Assembly: GCA_016458225.1 (NCBI GenBank) | Contig: JAEMGR010000043.1 | Span: 1 to 64,000 of the forward strand | From: Myxococcaceae bacterium JPH2 | Lineage (GTDB): Bacteria > Myxococcota > Myxococcia > Myxococcales > Myxococcaceae | DNA length: 64,000 bases | Direction: 5' to 3' | Part shown: piece by piece, positions 1 to 8,993 of the stretch | How positions within the stretch are numbered: the first letter of the stretch is position 1 | Layout of the letters: every line of letters starts with the position of its first letter | The notes under the pieces: generated by a model | The model's database searches: none | What the model saw: only the letters and a program-made list of their open reading frames with translations | What the model was told of the DNA's origin: nothing | Position numbers and translations under genes: made by a program

Positions 1-1
1 G

Positions 2-79
2 CGGCCCACCATCTACATGCGCGTGGCGGAAGCGGGCACGCCCCCGCCGCTCTCGGGTGCGAAGAGGACGGGCGCATGA
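2..79 (+). CDS. C-terminal tail of an upstream gene, possibly cheR (partial)
   Basis: An open frame enters the window from the left and stops at a TGA that overlaps the cheB start codon as ATGA. Only 25 residues are visible, beginning RPTIYMRVAEAG. CheR methyltransferases often end in a similar short strand followed by a loose tail, and cheR commonly precedes cheB, so CheR is the first guess. The visible piece is too short to prove a family. What is certain is tight translational coupling to cheB. Confidence 0.4.
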   Translation, partial: RPTIYMRVAEAGTPPPLSGAKRTGA

Positions 80-1302
80 AGCCCGGCCCCTCTGCACTCG
101 GCGGCGGCACGGGCCGCAGACGCATCGAGGTCCTGGTGGTGGACGACTCGGCGGTGATGCGCGAGCTGATGACCCAGGTGCTCTCGCGCGAACCCGACCT
201 CGGCGTCACGGTGGCGGCGGATCCCCTCATCGCGTTCGACAAGCTCCAGCGTCTCCGGCCGGACGTCATCGTCCTGGACCTGGAGCTGCCGCGCATGGAT
301 GGGCTCACCTTCCTGCGGCGCCTGATGCGCGACTCGCCCCTGCCGGTGGTCGTCTGCTCGGGCACCGCGCCGCGCGGCACGTGGCGCGCGTTGCAGGCGC
401 TCGCGCTCGGGGCGGTGGAGGTGCTGGGCAAGCCGCGCCTGGACCCCACCACCTTCGCCACGCAGGCCACGGGCTTGATTGACGCCGTGCGCGCCGCCGC
501 GCAGGCCCGCCCTCGGCCTCGCGCCCGCGACGCGGCGCCTCGCTCCCCCGCACCACCGCCTGTCGCGCCTCCCTCCCCCGCCGCGCCTCCGCCGGCCCTG
601 GCGGCCGCGCCCCCCGTGACGCCCCCGCCTGCGTTGGCGACCCCACTCTCGCTGCCACGCGCCTCGGAGCCATCCGCCCTGGACGGCGACGTGCTCATCG
701 CCCTGGGCGCCTCCACCGGCGGAGCCGAGGCGCTGCGCGAGGTGCTCACCGTCATGCCCGAGGACGCGCCGCCCATCGTCATCGTGCAGCACATGCCCGC
801 GCCCTTCACGGTGGGCTTCGCGCTCGCGCTGTCGCGCTCCTGTCGCATCGAGGTGCGCGAGGCCCGCGCCGGAGACATCCCGCGCCGAGGGTTGGCGCTC
901 GTGGCGCCGGGCAGCTTGCACCTGCGCGTGCGCGGCAAGGGCGGCGTCTATCGCGTGGAGATCCACGACGGCCCCCCCGTCAATCGACACCGGCCCAGCG
1001 TGGACGTGCTCTTCGAGTCCGTGGCGCGCGCCGCGGGTGTTCGCGCCGTGGGCGCCCTGCTCACGGGCATGGGCGCGGATGGCGCGGACGGCTTGCTCCA
1101 GATGCGCCAGGCCGGCGCCGTCACGGTGGCGCAGGACGAGGCCTCCTGCGTCGTCTACGGCATGCCCCGCGAAGCCGTGCTGCGCGGCGCCGCCCAGCAC
1201 GTGGTGCCGCTCTCGCAGATGGGAAACACCCTGTTGAACGCCGCCCGCCGCATCGCGCTCCAGCGCCCGCCCCCCCCACCGCCCACCCCCACCTCCCCAT
1301 GA
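76..1302 (+). CDS. cheB: CheB-type protein-glutamate methylesterase/deamidase
   Basis: Removes methyl groups from glutamates of chemoreceptors when its receiver domain is phosphorylated by CheA, giving adaptation in a chemosensory pathway. Residues about 17-140 form a receiver domain with acidic DD at the first strand end and phospho-acceptor D68 in VLDLELP. A linker of about 60 residues, very rich in Pro and Ala, follows. Residues about 205-400 are the CheB esterase domain with the triad S213 (GASTGG), H239 (QHMP) and D335 (GMGADGADG). The 408-residue length is slightly above usual because of the linker. It overlaps the upstream gene and the following CheY-like gene by ATGA, so the three form one operon. 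Myxobacteria carry several chemosensory systems and the window does not show which one this is. Confidence 0.95.
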   Translation: MKPGPSALGGGTGRRRIEVLVVDDSAVMRELMTQVLSREPDLGVTVAADPLIAFDKLQRLRPDVIVLDLELPRMDGLTFLRRLMRDSPLPVVVCSGTAPRGTWRALQALALGAVEVLGKPRLDPTTFATQATGLIDAVRAAAQARPRPRARDAAPRSPAPPPVAPPSPAAPPPALAAAPPVTPPPALATPLSLPRASEPSALDGDVLIALGASTGGAEALREVLTVMPEDAPPIVIVQHMPAPFTVGFALALSRSCRIEVREARAGDIPRRGLALVAPGSLHLRVRGKGGVYRVEIHDGPPVNRHRPSVDVLFESVARAAGVRAVGALLTGMGADGADGLLQMRQAGAVTVAQDEASCVVYGMPREAVLRGAAQHVVPLSQMGNTLLNAARRIALQRPPPPPPTPTSP

Positions 1303-1745
1303 CCACGACCCGAAACGCCACGACGGCGGTCCCCAGCAAGCCCCCGGCGACACGCCAGCGCGTGCTCCTGGTGGATGACAGCCGCTCCATCCGCACCCTG
1401 CTCAAGCTGTACTTGATGGAGCGCGGCTTCGAGTTCCTCGAGGCCAACTCCGCCGAGGAGGCCCTCGCGGTGGTGCGGCACGAGCCCCTGGACCTCGTCA
1501 TCACCGACTTCAACATGCCCGGCGTCAACGGCGCGAGCTTCGTGCGCCTGCTGCGGCTGAGCGACAACCCGCGCGTGCGCAAGATGCCCGTGCTGATGAT
1601 GACCAGCGACGAGCGCCCCCAGCACGTCCAGGCCGAGGGCGTGGCCGCGGGCGTGAGCGCCTTCTTGCGCAAGCCCGCCCAGTGCGCGGACCTGCTCGCC
1701 ACCGTGGCCCGCCTCCTCCCCTCGACGCCCCTTCGCGCGAGCTGA
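1299..1745 (+). CDS. CheY-like single-domain response regulator
   Basis: A 148-residue stand-alone receiver domain. A 20-residue Thr/Pro-rich tail precedes VLLVDDSRSIR; the phospho-acceptor Asp lies in ITDFNMPG, the conserved Ser/Thr in MMTSDE and the conserved Lys in RKPAQ. No output domain is present, so it should act by protein-protein contact, as CheY does on a flagellar motor or on another motility machine. The start codon overlaps the cheB stop as ATGA, so both are made from one transcript and probably belong to one chemosensory pathway. Confidence 0.93.
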   Translation: MTTTRNATTAVPSKPPATRQRVLLVDDSRSIRTLLKLYLMERGFEFLEANSAEEALAVVRHEPLDLVITDFNMPGVNGASFVRLLRLSDNPRVRKMPVLMMTSDERPQHVQAEGVAAGVSAFLRKPAQCADLLATVARLLPSTPLRAS

Positions 1746-1841
1746 CGGCCCCACCTCCCAGAGCACGCCTCCGCACACACTCCGGGCCTCGGCGACAGGC
1801 CGGACTTGTCTTGCCCGGGGGAACTGCGTAAGGCGACGGGC

Positions 1842-3125
1842 GTGACGGCCACCGACACCCAGCGCGCCATCCACGCAGTCTGGCGGATTGAGTCCGCCCG
1901 CCTCATCGCCGGACTCACGCGGCTCGTGCGCGACGTAGGTCTCGCCGAGGAGTACGCCCAGGACGCACTCGTCGCCGCGCTGGAGCGCTGGCCCACCGCC
2001 GGCATCCCGAGCAACCCGGGCGCGTGGCTCATGGCCACGGCCAAGCACCGCGCGCTGGACTCGCTGCGCCGCGGCAAGTTGCTGGAGCGCAAGCACGAGG
2101 AACTGGGCCACGAGCTGGACTTGCGCAGCGAGCTGAACGCGCCAGACCTGGACACCGCCATCGACGAGGACATGGGCGATGACCTGCTGCGGCTCGTCTT
2201 CATCTCCTGTCACCCGGTGCTGTCCACCGAGGCCCGCGTCGCGCTCACCCTGCGCCTGTTGGGTGGCCTGACGACCGAGGAGATCGCCCGCGCGTTCCTC
2301 GTGCCCGAGCCCACCGTCGCCCAGCGCATCGTCCGCGCCAAGCGGACCCTCGCCGAGGCGCAGGTGCCGTTCGAGGTTCCTCGCGGCGCCGAGATGGAGG
2401 CGCGGCTGTCCTCCGTGCTGGAGGTCATCTACCTCATCTTCAACGAGGGCTACTCCGCGACGGCGGGCGACGACTGGATGCGGCCCGCGCTGTGCGAGGA
2501 CGCCTTGCGGCTGGGGCGCATCCTCGCGGGGCTCGCGCCGAAGGAGCCGGAGGTGCACGGGCTCGTCGCGCTGCTGGAGATTCAGGCCTCGCGCTCACGG
2601 GCGCGCGTGGGCCCCTCGGGCGAGCCCATCCTGCTGTTGGACCAGAACCGGGCGAAGTGGGACCACCTGCTCATCGGGCGCGGCCTCGCCGCCCTCCAGC
2701 GCGCCGAGGCCCTGAGCGAGGTGCGCGGGGCGTACACGCTCCAGGCCTCCATCGCCGCCTGTCACGCGCGGGCCCGCACCGCCGCGGAGACGGACTGGCC
2801 GCGCATCGCGGCGCTCTACGCGGCCCTCGCCGAGCGGCTGCCCACCCCCGTGGTGGAACTCAACCGCGCGGTCGCGCTGGCCATGGCCTTCGGGCCCGCG
2901 GTGGGGCTCGAGCTGGTGGATGCGATCCGCAACGAGCCGTCGCTGAAGAACTACCACCTGCTGCCCAGCGTGCGCGGGGACCTGCTGGTGAAGCTCGGTC
3001 GGCTGAAGGAGGCGAAGGCGGAGTTCGAGCGGGCCGCCTCGCTGACACGCAACGCCCGGGAGCAGGCGTTGCTGCTGTCGCGCGCGGCCGCCTGCGAGAA
3101 GCCCCAGGGCTCCTCCAACACCTAG
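1842..3125 (+). CDS. ECF42-type RNA polymerase sigma factor (DUF6596 C-terminal domain)
   Basis: Alternative sigma factor of 427 residues. Region 2 starts AIHAVWRIESARLIAGL and continues with AWLMATAKHRALDSLRR; region 4 carries the LRLLGGLTTEEIARAF helix-turn-helix. The long C-terminal extension with YLIFNEGYSA and a TPR-like end is typical of the ECF42 group. A GTG at 1842 is preferred because family members begin with this TATDTxRAI motif; a TTG 36 bases upstream is also open. ECF42 genes usually sit next to a DGPF/YCII protein gene. None lies within the flanking sequence seen here, and no anti-sigma gene is present. Confidence 0.9.
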   Translation: MTATDTQRAIHAVWRIESARLIAGLTRLVRDVGLAEEYAQDALVAALERWPTAGIPSNPGAWLMATAKHRALDSLRRGKLLERKHEELGHELDLRSELNAPDLDTAIDEDMGDDLLRLVFISCHPVLSTEARVALTLRLLGGLTTEEIARAFLVPEPTVAQRIVRAKRTLAEAQVPFEVPRGAEMEARLSSVLEVIYLIFNEGYSATAGDDWMRPALCEDALRLGRILAGLAPKEPEVHGLVALLEIQASRSRARVGPSGEPILLLDQNRAKWDHLLIGRGLAALQRAEALSEVRGAYTLQASIAACHARARTAAETDWPRIAALYAALAERLPTPVVELNRAVALAMAFGPAVGLELVDAIRNEPSLKNYHLLPSVRGDLLVKLGRLKEAKAEFERAASLTRNAREQALLLSRAAACEKPQGSSNT

Positions 3126-3132
3126 GTCGCGC

Positions 3133-4668
3133 TCACTGGGCCTGAGCCGCTGGCTCCTCGCCCGTCCGGCACGAGTCACGCAGCCGCGTGGACCACAGCT
3201 GATTGGCGAGCGAGTCATCCAGCGCGGAGAAGAAGACCCGGTCCCCGATGCGCATGAACTCGCGAGGATAGGAGGAGCCGATGGAGAGGATGTCCTTCAG
3301 CAGCTTCGTCCCGGCCAGCGTGCCATCCGTCACCCAGGGCTCGATGCCTCTGTCGGATTGCGAGGCGAAGAACGTGAGGTTGTCGCGCACGGTCACCACC
3401 GGCGAGCCGTACTCATCCGACAGACTCAACGGCCGCCGCAGCAGCTTCGTCCCGGCGACCGTTCCATCCGTCACCCAGAGCTGCGTGTCCCGAGGCCCCG
3501 GCCCCTCGCTCCCAATCCCCATGCTGAAGAAGATGCGCCCGCGCCCCAGCGAAGCGGCGTCCAGGTACGGGTAGGCCTCACCGAACCGGACGTACGGATT
3601 GGGCAGCGTCACGATGTGCGTCTGGTCACCGGTCTGGACGTCCATCCGGTAGATGGCCAGCAACTGCGTGGGCACCGACGTCACCGTCACGTAGAGCGCG
3701 CCGTTCATCACCTCGAGCAGCGACGGGCGACGCGCGGGACCGAAGGTGTCCAGGCGCACCGTGCCCGCGCTGGTGCCGTCCGTGCGCCAGACCTCGGTGG
3801 AGCCATCCAGTCGCGACAGCGTGAAGAACCCCTCCGTGCCCGCCGAGAGGAAACGGCCCGGATACACCGCGCTGGGGGTCGACGAGAACTGCTTGAGCGG
3901 CACGGTGCCCGCGGACGTTCCGTTGCTCCGCCACAGGGACGCGCCCGTCGGGCCCTGGATGAAGAAGAGCATTCCGGAGGGCAGCGAGAGACTCCACCCA
4001 GACCCGGAGGAGCCCAGCCCCAGGTCGCGGAGCTGGACCGTTCCATTCGCGCTCCCATCCGAGGTCCAGACCTCGGTGTGAGGGAGCGCGGGGTCGGGCG
4101 GCGCGTACTCGCGCAAGAACACGAGCCGATTGCCCAGGGCCGTCAGGTGCGTCACGGAAGAGTGCTCGATGCCGGGGCCGAAGGTGAAGAGGCGCTTCGT
4201 GTTCGCCGCCAGGCCTCGGGTGACCCACAGCTCATCACCGCGCAGGTAATCCATCACCGTGAAGAAGAGCTGGTCCGTGGCGGCCGTGAGGTCCCCCACG
4301 CGCATGCCCAATCCCACGAGGGGAAAGGACTTCACCTCGGTCGTGCCCGCCTCGGAGCCATCGCTCTTCCAGAGCGCGCGACGACCGTCCTCGAAGTTGA
4401 TGGCGAAGAAGAGCGTGCCCTTGAAGTCCGTCAGGCTCTCCGGCGCCTCGGAGAGGCGCCCCGGGAAAGGCGAGGGCGGGAGGATCCGCTTCACCCGCGC
4501 GGTGTCCGCCGGGCCCGGAAGGCACCAGGCGTCCGCCACGCATCCGGACGCGTCTTCCGTTGCCCGAGGCTCCGTCTGTTCATCGGCCGACACCCCTGCC
4601 TCCGGCAGCGTGCCACCACAGCCCAACATCAGCAGGCACCCCACCACCCCAACGCCCCAAGCGCGCAT
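3133..4668 (-). CDS. Secreted lipoprotein with ELWxxDGTxxGT repeats
   Basis: A 511-residue protein with an N-terminal signal and lipobox (LLMLGC), so it should be lipidated and exported. The body is a series of about seven repeats of roughly 50-60 residues, each with a core like LWxTDGTxAGT (for example EVWRTDGTSAGT and QLWVTDGTVAGT). This matches the ELWxxDGT repeat family common in myxobacteria, expected to fold as a beta-propeller. Function is unknown; surface binding or display is a reasonable guess. The gene ends 7 bases from the convergent sigma factor gene, with no hairpin in between. Confidence 0.85.
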   Translation of the reverse strand: MRAWGVGVVGCLLMLGCGGTLPEAGVSADEQTEPRATEDASGCVADAWCLPGPADTARVKRILPPSPFPGRLSEAPESLTDFKGTLFFAINFEDGRRALWKSDGSEAGTTEVKSFPLVGLGMRVGDLTAATDQLFFTVMDYLRGDELWVTRGLAANTKRLFTFGPGIEHSSVTHLTALGNRLVFLREYAPPDPALPHTEVWTSDGSANGTVQLRDLGLGSSGSGWSLSLPSGMLFFIQGPTGASLWRSNGTSAGTVPLKQFSSTPSAVYPGRFLSAGTEGFFTLSRLDGSTEVWRTDGTSAGTVRLDTFGPARRPSLLEVMNGALYVTVTSVPTQLLAIYRMDVQTGDQTHIVTLPNPYVRFGEAYPYLDAASLGRGRIFFSMGIGSEGPGPRDTQLWVTDGTVAGTKLLRRPLSLSDEYGSPVVTVRDNLTFFASQSDRGIEPWVTDGTLAGTKLLKDILSIGSSYPREFMRIGDRVFFSALDDSLANQLWSTRLRDSCRTGEEPAAQAQ

Positions 4669-4761
4669 GCGTCCTTCCCCTCCGCGACCGGCCTGCGCGA
4701 ATGGGTAGGAAGCGGCGAGGGTGGAAACAACCCCCCGCGCGCGACCCCGGCTATCGCCTGC

Positions 4762-5229
4762 CTACCGGCCCAGCCGAGCCGCCAGTTCGAGCCGAGCCGC
4801 CACCGCCAACGCATCCGCGCGGTTGTTCTCCACGTCGTCGGAGTGGCCACGCACCCAATGCCAGGACACCTCGTGCGAGCGCGTGGCCTCCAGCAGCTCG
4901 CGCCAGAGGTCCGCGTTGGACACGGGCTTCTTGTCGGACGTGCGCCACCCGTTGCGCTGCCACTTGTCCAACCACTTCGACTCGAAGGCGTTGCGCAGGT
5001 ATTGCGAGTCGGTGAAGACCTGGACACGACACGCCATCTTCAGCGACTTGAGCGCCACGAGCGCCCCCGTCAACTCCATCCGGTTGTTGGTGGAGTCCGG
5101 CTCCGCGCCGCTGAGCTCCTTGCGATAGCCGGAGCGCTCGGGCGCGATGAGGACAGCGCCCCATCCGCCCAACCCTGGGTTCGGCGAGCAGGCACCATCG
5201 CAGTAGATATGGACGAGGGGGAGCGACAT
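4762..5229 (-). CDS. rnhA: Ribonuclease HI
   Basis: Degrades the RNA strand of RNA-DNA hybrids (R-loops, Okazaki primers) in the cytoplasm. The 155-residue length is normal for bacterial RNase HI. The four metal-binding acidic residues are D11 (YCDGACSPNPG), E52 (NNRMEL), D74 (FTDSQYL) and D139 (NRADALA), and the catalytic-loop His is H129 in RGHSDD. The basic handle helix with KWxxNGW is present. The gene stands alone between the repeat lipoprotein and a deacetylase on the same strand, with no obvious operon partner. Confidence 0.97.
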   Translation of the reverse strand: MSLPLVHIYCDGACSPNPGLGGWGAVLIAPERSGYRKELSGAEPDSTNNRMELTGALVALKSLKMACRVQVFTDSQYLRNAFESKWLDKWQRNGWRTSDKKPVSNADLWRELLEATRSHEVSWHWVRGHSDDVENNRADALAVAARLELAARLGR

Positions 5230-5269
5230 CGGGCGCGCATGCTATGCGCTCCACCCCATCCGTCCACCT

Positions 5270-6244
5270 CTACGTGGCCGAGGGCTCACGCGGCGTCAGC
5301 GGGCTGTCCAGGGCCCAGCGGGCAATCTCGTCCTTGCGCGCGAACCACACGCCCGGCTGGCGCTGCGCATAGGCGATGAACTCCTCCAGCACCTTCACCC
5401 GCCCGGGCCGGCCCGAGATGCGGTCGTGCATGCTGATGGACATCATCCGCCGGCGTCCCGCGGCCTCGGCGTAGAGAGCATCGAACTCGTGCTTCAGCTC
5501 GCTGGCGAACTGGTCGGCGGTGGCGTTGCGCAGCTCGAAGTTCACGATGTCGTTCATGCCCAGCGTGTACGGCACCACCGCGAAGGGCTTGCCGCGCACG
5601 TCCACGAGGAAGGGCTCGTCCCGGCTCACGTCATCGATGTGGTACAGGAAGCCCAGGTCCTGGAGGATCTCCAGCGTGCGCGGCGTGCCTCGCATCCAGA
5701 ACGCGTTGAAGCCCACCGGCGTCTGCCCCGTGGCCTGCTGGATGACGCGCACGTTCTGCGAATAGGACGCCCGCTCCTCCTCGGGCGACATGGAGAACTG
5801 GGGCGTCCACGTCTGCCCGTGCGCCGCGGCCTCGTGGCCGCGCTCGACGATTTCGCGCGCCAGCGCGGGGTGGCGCTCCACGGCGCGCCCCACCATGTGC
5901 GAGGTCACCTTCACGCCGCGGCGCGCGAACATCTCCAGCAGGCGCGGGATGCCCTCCTTCACGCCATAGGCGTACCAACTGGCCGCGGGCAGGTCCGGAT
6001 ACTTCTCGTCGATGGGCGGAAACGGGCTGCTGGCGCCTCGCTCGGGCTGCGCGCCGGCTTCGAACTGCATGGACAGCGAGATGGCCAGCCGCGCGCCATC
6101 CGGCCAGAAGCGGGGCCGGTCCACGGAGCCGCGCGGACGTGACTTCGACGGCTCCGCGGACGCGGACAGCGGCAGGGCCTCGGCCATCGCCAGGGCACTT
6201 CCCGCGAGCGCGGTGTGGGAGAGGAACTCGCGTCGGGTCGTCAT
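5270..6244 (-). CDS. Secreted NodB-type polysaccharide deacetylase (PuuE-like), Tat signal
   Basis: A 324-residue protein starting MTTRREFL, with a twin-arginine signal (RREF) and a hydrophobic stretch ending in ASA, so export by the Tat system is likely. The body matches NodB-homology deacetylases of the PuuE/allantoinase-like subgroup: ERGHEAAAHGQTW, the GFNAFWMRGTPRTLEIL segment, and SMHDRISGRPGR near the end. The start at 6244 overlaps the upstream DoxX stop by ATGA; longer in-frame extensions only run through the DoxX gene. The natural substrate cannot be read from the sequence. The operon with DoxX and the divergent LysR gene suggest joint regulation. Confidence 0.85.
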   Translation of the reverse strand: MTTRREFLSHTALAGSALAMAEALPLSASAEPSKSRPRGSVDRPRFWPDGARLAISLSMQFEAGAQPERGASSPFPPIDEKYPDLPAASWYAYGVKEGIPRLLEMFARRGVKVTSHMVGRAVERHPALAREIVERGHEAAAHGQTWTPQFSMSPEEERASYSQNVRVIQQATGQTPVGFNAFWMRGTPRTLEILQDLGFLYHIDDVSRDEPFLVDVRGKPFAVVPYTLGMNDIVNFELRNATADQFASELKHEFDALYAEAAGRRRMMSISMHDRISGRPGRVKVLEEFIAYAQRQPGVWFARKDEIARWALDSPLTPREPSAT

Positions 6245-6726
6245 CGGGAGGCTCGGGCGTCCGGGTGTGAAGTCCGCGCGGGCTGCGACGACAGCAGGCC
6301 ATCCACCGAGAAGCGTCCGAAGCGCGCGGTCCCGAGGAGCGCCGCGTAGAGGGCCACGTAGATCATCTGCACGCCCAACGTCTCCCACTCGCTGCGCAGC
6401 GCGGTGCCGAAGACGAGGGCCATCATGAGCAGCCCACCGGCCGCGAGCGCCGGGCGCGTGCGCCATCCCAGGGCGACGAGGAGGCCCACCGCCGTCTCGG
6501 CGAACGGCAGCGCGAGCGCGAAGGGGCGCACCATCAGCTCGGGCATGAGCGAGCCGGCGAAGGCCTTCACCAGCGCGTCGGCGAAGGCCGCGGGGCCACT
6601 CACCAGGCGCACCACGCCGTGGAGGAAGATGTTGAGGCCCAGCGTGACGCGCAGCAGGGCATGGCCCGCCTCGGCATCGGTGAGCCCGAGCCAGCGCTCG
6701 GACGAGGGGACGGAATCAGTGGGCAT
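6241..6726 (-). CDS. DoxX family membrane protein
   Basis: A 161-residue integral membrane protein with four hydrophobic segments (HALLRVTLGLNIFLHGVVRL, PFALALPFAETAVGLLVAL, ALAAGGLLMMALVFGTAL, MIYVALYAALLGTA), the usual DoxX pattern. Family members occur in membrane redox or stress complexes but have no single defined reaction. It is the first gene of a two-gene operon; its stop overlaps the start of the deacetylase gene. The promoter must lie in the 143-base gap shared with the divergent LysR gene. Confidence 0.85.
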   Translation of the reverse strand: MPTDSVPSSERWLGLTDAEAGHALLRVTLGLNIFLHGVVRLVSGPAAFADALVKAFAGSLMPELMVRPFALALPFAETAVGLLVALGWRTRPALAAGGLLMMALVFGTALRSEWETLGVQMIYVALYAALLGTARFGRFSVDGLLSSQPARTSHPDARASR

Positions 6727-6869
6727 GGGTTGCTCCAGGAAAGAGCCGGGCGTGACGTGCCCGGGAGACTCTCTCTTGCGCCCCGAGGTCTGGATTGGGA
6801 ACGTGGGCGCGAGGAATCACGCCTGTGCCCGCCCGGAAAAACCCCAGCGCCCTGCTCTTCGACGAGGTC

Positions 6870-7769
6870 ATGCCCCTGCACGCGTTCGTGCGCGCCGTGG
6901 AGGACGGTGGCTTCTCCGCCGCCGCGCGCCGGCTGGGCCTGACGCCCTCCGCGGTGAGCAAGCAGGTGGCGCACCTGGAGGCGAAGCTCGGCGCCCGCCT
7001 GCTCCGCCGCACCACGCACCACGTGAGCCTCACGGAGGCAGGCAGCCTGTTCTACCAACACTGCCGCCGAGTCCTCGCGGAGCTGGAGGACGCGGCCCTC
7101 TCCGTGTCAGCCCTGGATGAGCGCCCTCGCGGACTCCTGCGCATCGCCGCGCCCGCGGTGCTCGGGGAGCTGCACATCGGCGCCGCGGCGGCGGCGTTCC
7201 AGGCGGACTTCCCGGACGTGCACGTGGACGTGGACGCGAGCGACCGGGTGGTGGACCTCGTCGAGGAGGGCTTCGACGTCGCCATCCGCATCGCGGATGA
7301 CCTGAAGGACAGCACGCTGGTGGTGCGTCGGCTCGCTCCCGAGCAGCGCTTGCTGTGCGCGAGCCCCGACTATCTCCGGCGTCGCGGCACGCCGCGCGAC
7401 ATCGACGAACTCGTCACGCACGACTGCCTGCTCTTCAAGCGGAGCCGAGGGCCGCTGGACTGGCAGTTCCAGGAGAAGGGTGGCCCCCGCGCCGTGCGCG
7501 TGACGGGCGCCTTCCAGTCCAACAACAACGTGGTCCTCCGGTGCGCGGCGCTCAAGGGGCGAGGCATCGCGAACCTGCCGCGCTACCTCGTGGCCGAGGA
7601 GCTGCGCGCGGGCACGCTGGTGCCCGTGCTCACCGACACGCCCATCGTGGGTCGCGGCATCTTCCTCGTCTATCCGCACCGCCGCCTCGTCCCGCCCAAG
7701 GTGCGCGCCTTCACGGACTTCTGCATCCGCTACTTCCAGCGCACGCTCCCCTCCGACGAGCGCCCGTAG
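6870..7769 (+). CDS. LysR family transcriptional regulator
   Basis: A 299-residue regulator. The N-terminal winged helix-turn-helix reads FVRAVEDGGFSAAARRLGL followed by TPSAVSKQVAHLE, and a LysR substrate-binding domain fills the rest (LRIAAPAVLGELHI, FDVAIRIADD, GRGIANLPRYLV). The ATG at 6870 places the HTH at the usual distance from the N terminus; in-frame GTG (6822) and TTG (6795) starts are possible. It is divergent from the DoxX-deacetylase operon, and LysR proteins often control the divergent neighbour, so that pair is the likely target. The inducer is unknown. Confidence 0.92.
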   Translation: MPLHAFVRAVEDGGFSAAARRLGLTPSAVSKQVAHLEAKLGARLLRRTTHHVSLTEAGSLFYQHCRRVLAELEDAALSVSALDERPRGLLRIAAPAVLGELHIGAAAAAFQADFPDVHVDVDASDRVVDLVEEGFDVAIRIADDLKDSTLVVRRLAPEQRLLCASPDYLRRRGTPRDIDELVTHDCLLFKRSRGPLDWQFQEKGGPRAVRVTGAFQSNNNVVLRCAALKGRGIANLPRYLVAEELRAGTLVPVLTDTPIVGRGIFLVYPHRRLVPPKVRAFTDFCIRYFQRTLPSDERP

Positions 7770-7796
7770 TCCTCCGAGCCCACGGCCCGAATCGCC

Positions 7797-8870
7797 TCAG
7801 TGCTCGTGCCGGTGGTGCAGGTCGGAGACGTGCGCGTGGGCATGCGCCAACGGCTCATGCTGGTGCGCATGGCTGTGCGGCTCGGTCAGCGCCACGCCCG
7901 GAGGATGCGCGTGACGGTGGTGTGCATCGTGGACATGGAGGTGCTCGTGTTCGAGCGGCTCATGGACATGCAGGTGGCTGTGTCGCTCGCGCAGCAGGAG
8001 CACCACGCCCACGGCCATGAGGCCACCCGCCAGCGCATCCGTGGGGCGCAGGTGCTCACCCAGGAGAGGCACCGCCGCCAGCGCTCCGACGAATGGCGCG
8101 GTCGCGAAGTAGGCCGCTTCGCGCGCGGCCCCCAGCAAGCGCAGGGCATGCGCGTCCAGCACGATGGAGACGCCGTAGCTGGCGAACCCCAACACCAACG
8201 CCGCGCCCACCAGGGGCAACGCGGGCACGTGCTGTCCCATGAGCAGCGCGAGGACGAGTGAACACGCCCCGGCCCCCAGCGCCTTGAGCCGCGCGATGGC
8301 CATGGGGTCCTTCAGCGACACGCGCTGCGTGAGGTTGTTGTCCACCGCCCACGAGAGGCAGGCCCCCGCGAGCGCCAGCACGCCCAGCACGTCGCCGTGC
8401 AGCTCGCCTTGCTGGACGCCCAGCACCGCGGCCCCGAGCAAGATGGCGCCCGCGGACATCAAGCCCGCGCGGCCCAGGTGCTCCCCGAAGACGAGGAGCG
8501 CCAGGACGATGGTGAAGGGTCCCTCCAAATTCAGCAGGAGCGCCCCCGCCACTCCGGACATGCGCTGGAGCCCCACCAACATGAGGACGGGCCCCACCAC
8601 GCCGCCGCAGAGGATGATGGCCAGCAACAAGGGAACGTCCTGCCTCCCGAGCCGCGCTTCACGACCGACGGAGCGAGGCACGGAGGCGCGGGCGCGGAGC
8701 ACCCAGCCGAGCCCCGACAGGCCCAACCCTCCGCCCAGATACAGCAGGGCCGCCAGCATGAGCGGTGTGCTGCCAGGCAACAGCAGCTTCGCGACCGGCG
8801 CGCTCAACCCGAAGAGCGCCGCGGCCGAGAGCCCGAACACCGCGCCCTTCACGCCTTGGGAGTCCGACAC
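7797..8870 (-). CDS. EamA (drug/metabolite transporter) permease with a His-rich tail
   Basis: An inner-membrane transporter of 357 residues. About ten hydrophobic segments form two EamA repeats (GLSAAALFGLSAPVAKLLLPG and ACLSWAVDNNLTQRVS mark the two). After the last segment, at about residue 293, comes a hydrophilic tail of about 64 residues with 23 histidines. The tail is an internal duplication: HEPLEHEHLHVHDAHHRHAH resembles HEPLAHAHAHVSDLHHRHEH. Such tails usually bind Zn, Ni, Co or Cu, which suggests a transporter whose activity or cargo is linked to metal. The gene is convergent with the LysR gene, 27 bases apart. Confidence 0.9.
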   Translation of the reverse strand: MSDSQGVKGAVFGLSAAALFGLSAPVAKLLLPGSTPLMLAALLYLGGGLGLSGLGWVLRARASVPRSVGREARLGRQDVPLLLAIILCGGVVGPVLMLVGLQRMSGVAGALLLNLEGPFTIVLALLVFGEHLGRAGLMSAGAILLGAAVLGVQQGELHGDVLGVLALAGACLSWAVDNNLTQRVSLKDPMAIARLKALGAGACSLVLALLMGQHVPALPLVGAALVLGFASYGVSIVLDAHALRLLGAAREAAYFATAPFVGALAAVPLLGEHLRPTDALAGGLMAVGVVLLLRERHSHLHVHEPLEHEHLHVHDAHHRHAHPPGVALTEPHSHAHQHEPLAHAHAHVSDLHHRHEH

Positions 8871-8993
8871 GTCACCCCGCCTCCATCCGAGCCCGAACCT
8901 TCGAACCCGGCTCAGTCAAACGTCATGTCCGGCGCCGTGTCTCGCAAGAAAGTCCCGCCCCGAAGGCCGGTGTCCCGAGGTGTATGTTGCGAG

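Noticed and set aside
3358-5379. 673-codon plus-strand frame opposite the repeat lipoprotein and RNase HI
   Set aside because: Antisense to two well-supported genes, and Arg/Gly/His-rich.
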